A stretch of 64,000 nt of DNA from Limnephilus marmoratus (lineage: Eukaryota; Arthropoda; Insecta; Trichoptera; Limnephilidae), in the NCBI GenBank assembly GCA_917880885.1, contig OU862910.1, forward strand, positions 10,428,710 through 10,492,709, written 5' to 3'. Below are positions 43,401 through 58,400 of this stretch, piece by piece; the stretch's first letter is position 1; every line of letters starts with the position of its first letter. Under the pieces are notes generated by a model. It was not told where the DNA came from and made no database searches. It saw only the letters and a list, made by a program, of their open reading frames with translations. Both the position numbers and the translations under genes were made by a program.

Positions 43401-46400
43401 ATGTTGTCGGTATTCATATCATCCAGTTTAGGCCACAAGAAATTGCTCCGTAGCACTCGCCATTAACAGTTATGGTAATGCCAGTTTCGTTTTGGAAGAA
43501 ATACGGACCAATGATTCCGCCAGACCAAAATCTGCATCAAACAGTGACTTTCTCAGGATGAATTTGGTGCTGATGTATCTCTTGTGGATTGGTATTGTCC
43601 CATATCTGACAATTTTGCTTGTTCGCATATCCATTCGTCCAAAAATGGGTCTCGTCGCTAAAAATGATTTTTTTGGCAAAATTTCATCGTTTCTTGAATG
43701 GAGCAGTGACTTTGATAATAACCTGTAATAATTTGCTGTAACCTTCCATGATAATTTGCCATTCACTACTTAACAATTGACAACAAATTTGACAGACATC
43801 ACTTTAACAACATGGCTGCTATAACCTTTCAAAGTTCGAGTGTCCAAATTGAAAGACCGTGTAAGCATTGTTATCTCACAGTTTTTATTTTTAAATTTTT
43901 TTATTATGAAATAAATTTGTGTTAAATAAATACAAAAATAATATTTATGACATTTTTACGATATCTATAAATTCAGGACAAGTTTGCACAAAAATTAATT
44001 CAGTTGCAGTGGTCAGTTTCAGTCAAAATAACTTTGACATAGAAATTTTTTTTTGGGATAGTTTATTTTGTAGACCTCCTTTTTATTTTATTAAATTTAA
44101 TGCGAGGGCGCCTGCAGTCGTGAGACTAGTTACGGAGACAGTTGCTAGCACAAAAATCCATTTCGGTATATGGAGGTGCGCCCACCAGAGACTTTTTGGT
44201 TGCGAGACTTTTTTGAATTTGATTGCATAAATTTTGGAATAGTTTTCCAACTGTTGCCTGACTTAAGTCTCTCGTCTGCGTGAGCTGTTTATCAATTTTA
44301 ATAATGTTATTATGTGTTCATTTCTGCAAGCAACTTAGTTTTATTATCGAAACAGCTGACCCAATAATAAAAACTAAAATACTTGCAAAATTTAATAATA
44401 ACATTATTAAATTTAATTTACCTATTCATTTATGCTTTTACAATCATGTAGAATCACCTCATGAAGTTAGTTGTAGAATCACCTCACTTTACCCTTGATT
44501 GCCTTGCATATTTCTAGCAAAACTTAAAATTCTACAAATTTTTTTTTTTGTTTTGTCTTATTTGTTCTATTCTACCTTGAATTTCCCCCCAGTGACTTTT
44601 TTGATCGTTATACATTTTATTTTAGAAGTATTTTGATTTTGACATTGTTTTTGCAATAAGATTTAAGGGGGGAGTCCGGTGCAGCCGCGTGTTTTTTTGC
44701 AAAGATAATTTATTTTCGTTTACGAAACTTTTGTTACACGCAAAGGTACATTTGAACAAGAAAAAACCCTATTGAAAATTTAATTTGAATGTCTATATAT
44801 GTTGATATAGCGGTAGCAAGCGCAGGGCGCCGACAAAATCGGCTGGAATCCTGGAGTCCTTGGAAATAATCACAAGAAACATGAAATTTAAAAAAATTTC
44901 GTTTTAGTATGAACGTAGAATGCACATGAACCACAGTTTGCCAAAAAAAGTTGTTGGGTGCAAAAATGACGGAAGTAAAGTGAAAATTGACGAAAAAAAT
45001 CACCCTAAATTTTGAAATAACATTGTCCTATAATAATTTCATAAGTTGATATCATCCGCATATTAATTTAATTTTCATTAATTTTAACTTTGAATGAAGT
45101 GAATTGGTTGAAAATTCGATGAGTTACGACTGAGCAAACTTAAAAAACTTGGTTTTGAGCAAAACGCATTTAAAGTTTTCGCTTATAATCGCGCCGCTCT
45201 GTTTTCCGTTCTATCTGCTTGGTGCGCACCGCTCCTAACTATATTTCAAGGTCGAATTTGATGCTACAACTTTGGGAATATATTCTCCACATATTTAGAA
45301 AAAATTTTGAGGCCACAAAAAAAAGTTGATTTTTTGGATCTGCTGGACCAGATATTGAATTAATAACCAGTATTGAAATTGTGCCACATAAATTCTGTAT
45401 TTCAAGATAAAATGTTAATGCGTGTAAACATGGCAACAATCAGCAGTCATTATTAACTCTTTCTGATCTTTGCCTCTTATTATTATCCTTATCTAAGTAA
45501 CTTCAGTAATTTATCATATTTTGTCGCACGCCCAAACAATAGCACATCACATTTTTATGTATATTCATAATAGATACATTGTTATTTTTTAAAGGTCCTA
45601 CAGCAATAAAAATTGTACTAAAAAATATTTATTTTTCATGCATAATATTTATTACCTGCATCAGCGTGAAATATTGCATACAGTTAGAATACGTATAGTT
45701 TTTTTTTTGTCATTTCAATCTGAAGATTATCTCATTTACCAATAAATCTTTCATTTCAAACTTCAAAAAATGGATAACATTGACCGAATATCTGTGAAAT
45801 TATATGCATTAGTAAATAACCGTAAGGTGGTTGTCTACCATTTTTATTTTCGTTTGATGAAAATGTATTATGTATAAGAGTTGTAGTGTAGACAGTAAAA
45901 ACGTTTTTTCGATAACTCCAAAAATGATGAAATTACGATCTTTCAGAATTAACTTGGGTAAAACGACTGCTCAAAATACCCGTGACGTCAAAAGATACAA
46001 TTCAGTACAATTGACAATTTGAATTGCAGTACATTCTACACACTGCTACGTCAGTCATATTATGTACCTCGACGTCACACGTTTATCAGCTGGCCGGTGA
46101 CATTCTCCTAAAATATCAACATTTTGCTGACTTATATTGAGAGCTTAGAGCCAGAATAACGTAGCAAGAAAATTTGAATTTTACGGGAGAGGCAAATTTC
46201 CATAGAAATCTTGTTCATTGTAGTTTGATCATTTCACTACATTATCTAAGTCAAGATTTCTGTCAAAATTCGCCTCTTCTGTAAAATTAAAATTTTCTTG
46301 TTGCATCAATCTGGCTTTAAGCCCTCGATATCTTCGGTACTTTTCAGTATTTTTCAAAAATTCAAAAAGTTCTGTCCTCAGCATGCTCTAATTAATGTGA

Positions 46401-49400
46401 TACATTTGTAAATAACATGAAATTTCGTTGTAGGAGACAATGAGATTTGGTCTTTGGAATCTTTTCATAATGAGTTATTATTATTTAGAATTATTTTTAT
46501 CTCTGCCTGGAAACAATTTAGTAAGAGTACTATTTAATTTTTGTCACCTTTCATGTGTATACTAGTACATATATTTACGTTCTTATTATAAAATGATTGT
46601 TAAATTGTTTGTTTTTACAGACGGAGCTTGGCCACGGCACATTTATCCGAGGTTTGGAGACCACGGCATCTTACGATGTGAAAACAAAGGAGTTTGTTCT
46701 GAACAGCCCAACTCTCACTTCTTACAAATGGTGGCCTGGAGGATGTGAGTGTTAATTTCAAACATTATTTTTGCACAATTATACTCGGTATTTTCTGCTT
46801 TCATTCCTGTTTTTTTTTCTTGATGGAAACAGTAACCGGATAAATTAAATTAACTGGATAAAACAAAAGATAATCAAATCGTAGCTTGAGTTAAATATTA
46901 TTATGTATTTTTCCATTATTTTTTTTTCTTTACTCCTCTTGAATGTTCCGTTTTGTTTTCTTATAAATTGATAGAAAAAACCAAGAGACTACCTGATAAG
47001 TATGAGCAATCTGTTTTCTATTTCCAGTGGGTCACACGGCCAACTATGCTGTGGTGGTGGCCCAGCTGTACACCAACGGGGAGTGTCATGGCATCCAGCC
47101 CTTCATCGTGCAGCTGCGAGACGAGGAGACACACGTGCCGTTGCCCGGCATCAAGATCGGTGAGATCGGCTCCAAGCTTGGGATGAACGGGACTAACAAC
47201 GGCTTCCTCGGCTTTGAGAATGTCCGAATCCCGAGGGATCGCATGCTGATGAAGAATGCTCAAGTTCTCGAGGTTAGGCTAAATACAACCTTGTTAATTT
47301 TTTTTATCGTTAACCGGATAAAAAAGAACATGTTGAAATAATAATGAAATAATAGTTTAGGTTAGGTTTTTGTTTTTTTTAATTTTGTCAAATTTCGTCA
47401 CCTTTCTTCAATATTCTGTTTTGGCACCAATCATTTTGTCATGGAACCATTTTATTTCAGTTCCCTTACTAAATACAGGCTAGCGCCACTTATCCAATTC
47501 TTTACTCATTTTGAGTTTTGATATCTGATTGTGTTCTTTAATTATCGAACTAAGATAAACATTAACATTAAAAAACATGTTAAGAAGATTAAATTAGTAA
47601 CATTTGTACCGCCGTCATAAGCAGAAAGGCAGCTAGGAATTTGAAAAAGTCACATTCTGATGCACTTTTTATTATTATAGGTGAAAGGTCTCACAGCACA
47701 GTTTTGTGTTATTTTACTTCAAATGTGCTTTAAATAAGTGATGAAACATGACTAATATTATAAAATCAAAATAATCATTACAAGTCTTAAACGTTCTTGG
47801 CACGGAATTATAATTTTTCATTAATTGTAAAACCATTAATAGGCATTCTTTTCTTAAATTATGATTTACGGTTGATTGATTCATTCACACAGATAACATG
47901 AAATTAAATTTATCTTGATTATAAACCTAAAAGATTTTATCATGATCTAACCTTTGGTTTATTATTTCTGCAATTCATTGTTTACCAATTTTATTTATCC
48001 GTAATACATGTTCAAGTACGCATCGACTTAATATGTACCTTAACTTACCATTGTCTTGTGGTAATTATTATATTATTATATACAATAATAATATTATGTT
48101 TAGAATATAATTCCGTTGTGTTTGTATGTAAGTAATAAGCATTCAGAATTGAATAATTTGCAGAGGTGCAAATTCCATTCCCATTATGAGTAAACCAGGT
48201 GTTAAATAATAAACTGGTAATTGAAGATCCTCACCAAGAAAGAATGCGTTGAAACATCGACTTAAAGTGGGTAAAAAATAACCACACAAAAAGTTGTTTG
48301 GTGACTTTTCACAGCCAGCCAATACATGCATGTGTACACAAACAGAGTTTATTTTCCTTAAATCTTAACATTTTGATGTCCAGTGGCCAGTGGCGGTATA
48401 TTACTTCATGTTACTACCGCTTGGTGCTTTTGTACCCTACCACTAGTAGCTGCTAACCACCTTCGCCAGAGTTTCAAAAACCTTTTTTTTATATTTTACA
48501 TCATTCCAAGTTAGCAGAAATGCCCCCGGGTTCATAGGGTAAGGTTTGTCTAGATCACGGCGGCGTTCGATAAATGGTTGTATCTGCCCACCTGCTGGTG
48601 GAAGGGCCTGATCGAGAGAGAAGGATTGAGGGAGGACTCTTGACATCTCCAGCAGGACCCTCTCGACCCTTTGCCTTACACCGTAGTTAGAGGGATGGAT
48701 TCACATGTCCGTAACTCCTGTAGACCCACTGACCCCCAGATTCCTATCCACCCCTCATACCTTTTTCCTTCCCAGAACTTACTTTCTTTCCTTTTCTTAA
48801 AAAGACCCTTCACACAACATCTCCTAAAAAGACATAGGCCCTGAGAGAAATTATAGTGTCGTTAAAAAAAAATTGAAACATATGGAGCCAACTGCGTAAT
48901 GTCTTATTTTATTTTTTTGTCAGTTAAATGCAAGGTTCGTAGAAAATGCGTTTAACAAGGGTACCTCATCGAGGGGGTGGAGCAGTGATTGGCTAAAAAT
49001 TCGTGACGCAACTTAAAGTATACTCATACGAGTACTCATTCCATGAAATTAAACACATTTTAAACATTTCTTCTTTAGAAAAACGTAGAAAGGACTCTGA
49101 TCTAATTTGCATATTTAAAATTATCAACAGTATTACTGATAATGCTTTGTTACAACTCATCCAGTTCAACATCCCTTCCAGTAGACTCTGAAATAATGAA
49201 TTGCTGTTCAACATTTCACTAATTATGGATACCATTCTCCCTTATTCAGAATGTCGAGACTTGGCAAGTCAAATTGATTTTTTTGGTGTAAAACTAAATG
49301 ACTTTCGGCAGTCGATACGCAATAGTTAAATGCTTCTTCGTGCTTTGACTTGTAGTGTCTTCTATATGTACTTTTTACATTTTATATTGTCATTGCTATT

Positions 49401-52400
49401 AATTTATATGTGCTCTCCCTTCTCTGTCATCTCTGTATTTTATTTTTATTTGTGTTATTATGTTTTTAATGGACTATTGTTTGTAAATTTAATAAATAAA
49501 GTCCAAGTTCCACTGGGAGATTTGAATCAAATGCAATACAACTGGCAGTGTTTTACTTCACGCTATGTCACGCATTCGTAATTTCAAAAGCGGCCTGATG
49601 AGTTTTTTTTTTCGAAAAAGGTCTGAGTGAGCTAACCTTGTTACACGCATTTTCTACAAACCTTGAGTTAATGATTATTTTAAAGCTTTATTATCTATTG
49701 CTCATGGCGGAAATTTATTGCCGAGCTGAAATTAGTTGACCTACAAATTCCAAACAGAAGAATCTGTGCGTATTTCATTACCTTGAATCCACCATTTTCA
49801 GAAAACAGATTTCTGCGTAAGATTGCCAACAAAGACAGAGTATTTTTTTCTATAATTGACACCTACACTCCAAATGCTATAAAAAGATTGATACAAAGAT
49901 TGCTATGAATAAAATGCTAATGTTCAATATTGTTTACGTAGTTCAATAAGTGGCTAAAGTGTTCTGAACTTGACCTTAAAAATACTAATTATAAAGTAGT
50001 TTTTTTTTTATTATTTTAACAGGTTTAATTTATGATACCTTTCTAGGGTTATAAATTCTTCATGTAAAATACAGACCAAATATTTGAAACTTATTTAGCA
50101 GTGATTGAATGGAAATTCGGAACAGTTAATTTACCTACGCGTTAAATAGATTTTTTTTTCGGAAATGCAAACGTTCCTATTACGCCCCCCCTGACATTTC
50201 TCTACGCCCCCCTGGTTGGGAAGTCCTGACTTAGATAGTTGTATGGACACCGTTGGTATATAATTTTTTTTATATTGATATGTGACTGTATGTTTGATGT
50301 TTATACCAAGCAGAAAGAGTGATTGTATATTGATATGTGACTGTATGTTTGATGTTTATGCCAAGCAGAAAGAGTGATTGTATATTGATATGTGACTGTA
50401 TGTTTGATGTTTATGCCAAGCAGAAAGAGTGATTGTATATTGATATGTGACTGTATGTTTGATGTTTATGCCAACCAGAAAGAGTGATTGTATATTTAAT
50501 TAATATCAAAAGATTGATAAAATTTAAAATCAAAAATGCTTGTAGGCGTAACTTTAGTTTTTAACTAACTAACCATTACGCCGTTACTCCGCAGGGGTAG
50601 GCAGAGGCATACATCGTCTCATACCTGCTCTTCTGTTATTCTGATTCTTGACATGGTCCGACTCAAGTATCTGATTCACTGGGTCGTTCGGACATCCCCG
50701 ACTTCTTCTACCATTCATCATCTCGGATTAGATAACCGAATAAAACAGAACATGATAAAAGAATAGGTTAGTTTAGGTTTGTTGTGTCTTTTGCTTCACT
50801 TTTTATGTTCTGTTTTGTCGAGGAACCGTACTTATATGCATGTTCTTGTTTACAGGACGGAACTTTTGTGAAATCTCCGAGCTCGAAGCTGACGTACGGC
50901 ACCATGATGTTTGTGCGTGTCGTCATCGTACAGGACATGGCCAACTACTTGTCTAAGGCCGTCACCATAGCCACCAGGTTCTCCGCTGTCAGGAGGCAGT
51001 CCCAACCTAAACCCGAGTAAATGTTCTTTTCTAAATAATGATTTTTTTTTACATTAGCTCCGCACAGGAGACCCTGAGGAAAAAAAAATTCCCTCAGGGT
51101 CTATGTCATCTTTGGGGATGCTGTGTGGATGGTCTTTTTTATGAAAGGAAGGAGAGGAAGTTCTGAGAAGGAAAAGGGTATGCAGGGTGGGTTGGTATCT
51201 AGGGGTCAATGTGTCTAGGAGTGATGGACCTATGAATTCATCCCTCCCACTGAGGAGCGAGGCGATGGGTTGAGAGAGTTAGGCTGGAGTGGTCTAGGTT
51301 AGGTCTCGCTCAATATATTTCTTCCGATCTGGCCCGCCACGCAGTTGTTGGCCAAACGCATTGGCTAGATAAAAGTCACCTCGTGAACCCAGGCACCCCT
51401 GCTAAGTCACCAAACGTAGCGAACCAGTAACCTATAGCGGGGGTTTGGTTATCTTGGTATCCCTATCCCCCTCCCAATTTAACTTATACTATGTAAAATA
51501 TTATTATATTTCAATTGAGTCTCAATATAATATCGATCCATAATTGGCAGAACAGCGTAAACGACTTTTTTTGTCAAATTACGATTTTTAACGAAAACCG
51601 TTCAATGCTGCCTAATACATCAGTGACAAAAATATTAAAGTTCTATCTTATACGCTTGGCACTTATTTGGTAGCTGTTAGTTTCAGCGTAAGCGACTGTG
51701 GTCGGTTGCGCTCTTCAGAATAATATGCGCTCTTCGGTTGGTTCAGAATAAGAACCGGCCAATTCTAGCTATGCTCTCTTATTTCATGAAAAACGCAACT
51801 TAAATTGAATCTCTAGAAATACATTTTCTATTACCGGTCACACCATGATGCCGGTAGACTCCATACATGCGACAGTTGAAACTTTCATCAGGCGCAGGGT
51901 GATTTGGTCTCCATCAGAATGGCCAACCATCATTTCCAATGCCAGGACACAGCCCAAAAACTATGATATCATTATTATGTCACATGCAGATTTCCGGGAC
52001 TGGAAATCCTTTGCTACTGTTTACATTCCTTGATTGAGATGTTGGACCTGGACAGTGCAATTAGATCCCGATTAAGTGCCGCGATAATTCAATTGCTGCC
52101 ACCACCACTGTACAGTGTTAAATTGCCAATATCGGATATGAAAAATAGGGACCTTAAAGGCCTCTGCGAGAAAGGTATTATTCTTGAGAGAATGAGGTAT
52201 GAATTTTTGGAACTGACACGTGGATCCACAATGAAAGATACCTTACCTGAATCCGACCAAGAAGATGAGTAAATTCAAATGATAATACCGCTTTCATTTT
52301 TAATTATACCTTCAAAATGTGGCTCAACCCCAAATCCGGGACAGACAACATTTTCAAAAATTACTGATTTAAAATAGCTGTTTTAAAAAAAATGATATCA

Positions 52401-55400
52401 TGACTATTATTTTTACTGTTTTGTCCAAATATGTGTTATTTTATTGTTTATTATTTTGTTCAGATGTGGGCACTTTTTAATTTAAAAAATAATGTTGCAA
52501 CTATAGGTAAACGGAGCATTTATGTTAATTTTAACAAGATAATAAAAAAATACAAGTACAAGCAAGATAATAACAATACAAAATACAAAAAGTACAAGCA
52601 AGATAATAAAAAAAATATTACTTTGAAAAGCTAACACAATTTTTCATTTTTCTATTAACACGTCCCTTTGTAAAACAAACTAATACTTGTGTATTTATTA
52701 TTATAGTTAGTTATTAATGTTATTTTATTTAACTATTTATTTACCTCTTATGATTGCGTGTTAAATATTTCGAAAACTACGTAGGTACTCCAAACAGCGT
52801 ACGCGACATTCCCGAGGGAAAAATTCTGTCAGAGTCATAGGCAAAACAGCGTTACCGCCACTATCTCGACAACCGAAGGCATTCAGATAATTGTAGTATC
52901 AGCTCTATATAGGCAGTAAGCAAAGATTAATAATCCTAATTAACCAAAATCTTTTCTAGAATCAATTAAGAAAGTTATTTAAAAAAAACCTTCTCCTGAA
53001 CAATTTACTATTCGGCGGTTACGCTGTTTTGCCTATTATGGGTCGATATAATGGTACCTATTCAACTTTCAACAGGTCCTGTTTACCACAGAGCTAACAG
53101 AGTTATTATACTGCACAAATTCATCGAGAAAAATAAATTCAATCAGTCTTCCTTGGTATATTATACGCTGTCATGATAACCGCTTGCAACTTAACATAAG
53201 CAAATATCAAATTATGAGGTTTTATCGAATAAAGAATCCAATATTTTTCGATTATTCAATTATGTATCTGTCTGGGAAATTAATGACTTAGGTATTTGGT
53301 TTGACACGAAACTCAACTTTATCAAGCATATAGAAATAATAACCAATAAAGCTTTGAAAATGTTGGGATTTATTTTAAGGGTATCTAGTGATTTCAATAA
53401 TGTCAATACTGTAAAAACATTATATATGTCACTAGTAAGGAGTCATATAGAATATAATTCCACGGTTTGGTCCCCAAATTATGAGGTTCATTCACATGCG
53501 ATTGAAAGAATCCAAAATAAATTTTTAAGATATGTAAATTTAAAAATGGGCATTCCTAGTGAATTAAATTACGATAAAACTCTTTGTTCATTTAATAAAA
53601 TTATCTGATCGTAGAATCATTTCCGATTTAACCTGTTAGTATAAAATCATTAATTCAATGTTTGATACCCCTGATTTATTATATGTAATCTCTTTTCATA
53701 CTCCAGGCACGTCAGTTACAATACAGTACCTACCATATTATTGTAGCAATTCTACATCAACATCCCAATATTGCACTCCTATGCGACGGATTCAACAGCT
53801 AGGAAACAAATACTCCGATGTTGTTGATATATTTAGTATATCAATTTTAATATATAAGCATATCTTCTTGAAGTTTTTTTCATCAAGTATGGGAATATTT
53901 TCATTAAGCTATTTAAATTGACTAACACATTAAAAGAATTTTGTAGGCTAATCAGGGTGGCCACAAGACCTGGAAAACCTGGAATTATCAGGGAATTTTA
54001 CCGAACCTGTGGAAATGTCGTGGAATTTCAAAAAAAAATTATAATATCAGGGAATTCCAAAAATAAAACTAAATAATTTATTTTGCGATTTGTGAAACCC
54101 CAAAGTTGTTTTATTGCGGTATTTTAAATAGGTACATAGTTATCTATGTCCTAATACAATCCTTATATATACATACACTTAAAATAACACATCTATACCA
54201 AATCAATCACATATTTTCGCAATTTAATTTGCCTTTTTAATAATGCCTTTATGCTCTCTTCCAATTTTATTTCTTCTGGTAATTCTTCAAATATCTTCAA
54301 TGCTCCGTACTAATGGCTTTTGACTCTGTGTTTTTTTTTCCTAAAGGGGAGTCTTAATTCATTTCTTTTCCTCGTCTCGTGTTGTTGCTTTGTAGTTTTA
54401 TCAATTTTTCTTAGGAATTCAATAGACGTATGGCCATTGATTATTTTGTAGATTAACAATACGCACACCTAGATAAAGAATAGCACAACTCGAAATAATC
54501 CAAAATCGAGTTATTGCCGTTTTCGGAATCTGCGTCAAAAACTACACAAACCACAAAGACACCTGTTTAAAAATCTTTCTGAATTGCTCTACGAAAACCC
54601 CCATCAACAATAGTAACGCATCACCACGACAAACCAACTGTAGGAGAAGATGCTGTCAATACGCACAAAGACTGGATTATTTCGACTTAGTCTTGTATTC
54701 GTGATTAATCGCAGTCATAGTGCGTGAATATTTTGAGTTGATTTGGTATTCGTGATTGAACTTGTCTTGTTTCTCGGGCATTCTACATATCAATTCCACT
54801 TACTCCGGTATTGTGAAGATTATAAAACAAAAAATACAGAATAAGAGCGCATTAATTCAAAATTTATCACTAATATGGAATCAATTTGAGTTGATAAAAT
54901 TATTTAAACAATGATTTTGTCACAAACACTAACATAACACGAAATTAATTAATAAACGCGTGACACGTGAATTTGATGGTTAAGTAATTAAGCAAATAAA
55001 TATCCTAGTAAAATAATATACAATATCATATAACAATATTTTTAATCGGTCAAATAGAAATCGAGTAAAACGTTTTTCGCTGTTCCTGAAAAAAGTGGTA
55101 TTTTGAGTTGTACTACTCTTCATCTAGGTGTGCGAATATAGTATTGAAGTAAATAATTTGTTAAATGACAAGATATTTAACTCCTTCAACATTTTCTTGA
55201 CTGAAGTGTACCTATTTTTCTTCAATATAGTTCTCATAGATCTGTTTTGTAGAATTGTCATTTGTTTCATTAATCCGTCGTTGGCTAAGAATAGAATGCT
55301 GCTACAGTAATTTATGTGTGGTACAATGATTGCGTTGTACACATTTTTACTGGAGACTGTCAAGGAATCTTCTTATTCTTCCCAACAGCGAAATTTTTTT

Positions 55401-58400
55401 AATAATTGGTTTTGTATTTTGAGCGAAAGTCAATTTGGAGTCAATTATTACTCCCAAATATTTAATTTCAAATACTTCTTTCAAAACTTCACCGTCTATC
55501 AATATGTTTGCGTTACTCGTTTTCCAATGTTAGTTTTGTTTACATTTAATTTTAGTTTATTTTTTCTTCAGCCATATTGATATATTATGTAGGTCTTCAT
55601 TTAAACGATTCATTATGAGTTCATAATATTCTCCTGCTATATATATCAATGCGTCATCTGCCATACTTTTACCATATCATTAATGTACATTATAAAAAGA
55701 ATAGGTCTGAGAACAGACCCTTGTGGTACTCCCGATGTAATCTTCATTGGTTCGGAGATTGTCTTACCCACTTTTGTGGTTTGATATCTATTAGTTAATT
55801 TTTAATTTAGTTTTGTGGTTTGATATCTATTAGTTAATTAGTTAAATAATCCTTGAACCGTTTCAATGCCTTTCATTTTATTCCATTTTTAGATAGTTTT
55901 TTAATGATTATATCTCTATCCATCGTTTCAAAAGCTTGAAAAAAGTCTTCAGGCGAAATATCATAAATTTGTAACAAGTGTATTTTGTTTTTAATAGATT
56001 ATTGTGATGCAAAGAAATAATAAATGCTATAGATGACGGAATTCCCTTTATTATTTATCTAACGAACGATATCCCCTTATATCAAATTAAACATATCAGG
56101 GAAAAATGTAGAAACTGCCCTAGAAAACCTGAAATTATCAGGAAATTTTGAAATCCGTTTTTTGTGGACACCCTGCTAATAGAAAAAAAAACTATTTTGG
56201 TATTTTTTATATTTTGTATCTACATACTGTGTGGATCAAATTAAATAATATTTTTACTTTATATTTATTTTTGTGCAAGTGTTTTAAACAATCGTTTCCT
56301 GGACTTTTGACGAGTGTAATTTCGTAAATATTGTTATATATATGTAAAAGCCTAAGTAGGCGTATATAAATAAATAATAAATTGCAGATGTGATGTATAT
56401 CTTACTAATATTATAAATGCGAAAGTTTGTACTGATGTCTGTGCGAATGTTTTTTACTCTTTCACGCAAAAACTACTGAATGGATTTTAATGAAACTTTA
56501 GAATAATATTGCTCGTATAACAAATAGGCTATATATAATGGTAAGCTTTGGCGTTATGAAATTATAAATATAAATCCGTGTACTGTCAAATAAATTTCTT
56601 AACAAAAGCGAGTTATTGCAGACGTAAGACGAAAAGCAAAACAAATCGTTGACATGGAAACAATGTTGATATGTTTGCGGGGAATTCTATTTCAGGCGTC
56701 TTAGTTAATAACTCTATAAATAAAAATGAATCGCCGAAATGTATTTACGTGCATAACTTTCGAACGACTGCACAAAATTGGATTTTTTTTTTTGTGTTCG
56801 TTATTGTCAGGACAAGGTTTCTATAAAACTACTGGTGAGCTCTGCCATTATGAGAGGGAAGGGGGGGGTACACACGAGAGGAGTAGGGGACGCGGGAGAG
56901 GAAGGGGAGACGGAAGGGGAACGGGACGAATGGGAAAGGACACGCAGGGAAAAACAATTTCTTTATTAAATGGCATAGCAACGCATGCCGGGGACCAGTT
57001 AGTATGTACATATTTCTTTGGCACAATATAACTTAGGCCAATATCCATTGCATTCGCTTGCTCTTATTTCAATTGTTTAAAATATTAAATCATGACTTTT
57101 ATGAATTATGTATACCGTCATTGCATTGACAATATCTGTTAACCCCTCAGGCTAATTTGTAGAGAGTAGAGTCGTAGAGTCAATTTGTTTGCTTTTGGGA
57201 ACAGCTCGTATGATCCCATGGAAATCGTTGCGTCTCCCTTACCATCATGGTGAGAAATACGATCTAAACGGAGTTTAAAAAAATGAAAACACCAAGCTTT
57301 GTATTCAAATCTAAAAGTTGAACACAAAATAATTAAAATGTAAACCTCTATGAAATCAAAATTTTCGAATGCAATTTGAAAAAAATGTTTGAAACTTTGT
57401 GATTTTTTTTATTAATTATTTATATATGAAACAATAAAAAAGTGAGGTGACAATAATGTTTAAAATTTGTGTGTTTTTTTTTTGCTTTCAATAACTTTAG
57501 TTCTGTGTACAGACAAAAAAGCAGAAGGCAAGCCAGTTTTGTAAAAGAATTTGCGTAAAAAAATTAAATATTTCAAAAATTATATACAGTAGAATCTGGA
57601 TATAACCACCCTCAAGGGGCCGGCAATACTTTGTCGTGCAAACCGGATGACGCACAGAACGGTCGCAAAATTTAAGCTTGTTTTTACGTGAGACACGCCG
57701 AACTCCTTCGCGAGGGTTACATTTGATTCACCGGCTTCTAAACGGTGTAATGTGCACTCATTGTGTCGAGCTTTTTACCTAGTCGCAACAGATGATAAAC
57801 ATTGACTGTGATTTACGAGTGCTAATAAGAATAGGTGTTAGTACACAGGGAGTAGCCGGGCGAGGGGAGTAGGCGAGGCGCAGGGCGACGAGGTATTGGT
57901 GCTTAGGTTTTGTAAATAAAACACTTCGCGTCGTTCTAACTAGACGAATTATCATTAAAATAGGTCAAAGTAGGTCGCTTTAAGCAGTTGGTCTCTTAAA
58001 ATGGAGTTGTACTAAACGGATATGCTTTCCTAGTACTGAACTATGAAACCTAACTTGAGTTTACATTGTCGTTGCTAAAAACGGTAAACCGTTATAAGCG
58101 AAGTCGCTATTTTTTTTTTTTTTTACAGTGAATACCGCACAAGAATCTCAACTGCTCCCGTCTGGAGCCAGTGAGACTATGGCATCCCCAATTGGGGTAT
58201 GTTGTGAGGCTGAAGGTAGTGGGGAGGGGAAGGAGGTGGGGAAGAGGAAGGTTGGGAAGTACCTGGCTATTCAGATCTGGTCACTAAACACTAAAGCCAT
58301 TTTCAAGCAACGTTTCAATTCTGAATGGTGGTCTTACACCAGGGCGATACTAATAGTATCTTCGACTCTGGAACATGCCGCAAATATACTATATATTATT

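Larger units (their letters stand above)
53953..56175. mobile_element. CAGGGTG-ended DNA element, 2.2 kb, with a nested LINE
   Basis: The left end CAGGGTGGCCACAAGACC and right end TTTTTTGTGGACACCCTG are inverse, and subterminal CCTGGAAAACCTGGAATTAT recurs. CTAAT lies on both sides (53948-53952 and 56176-56180), a 5-bp duplication. Such a CAGGG end with a 5-bp duplication fits a hAT-related group, but this is uncertain. The inside is a minus-strand LINE (about 54180-55950). Confidence 0.55.

Noticed and set aside
44666..44690. TTAAGGGGGGAGTCCGG as a transposon end
   Set aside because: No inverse partner with TTAA was found downstream, so the element could not be bounded.
50176..50235. GGGAAGTCCTGAC and C-rich stretch as the right end of a hAT element
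   Set aside because: Looks like a hAT end, but the left end and duplication were not found.
50273..50492. CRISPR-like repeat array
   Set aside because: Units are directly tandem without unique spacers; this is a minisatellite in a eukaryotic intron.
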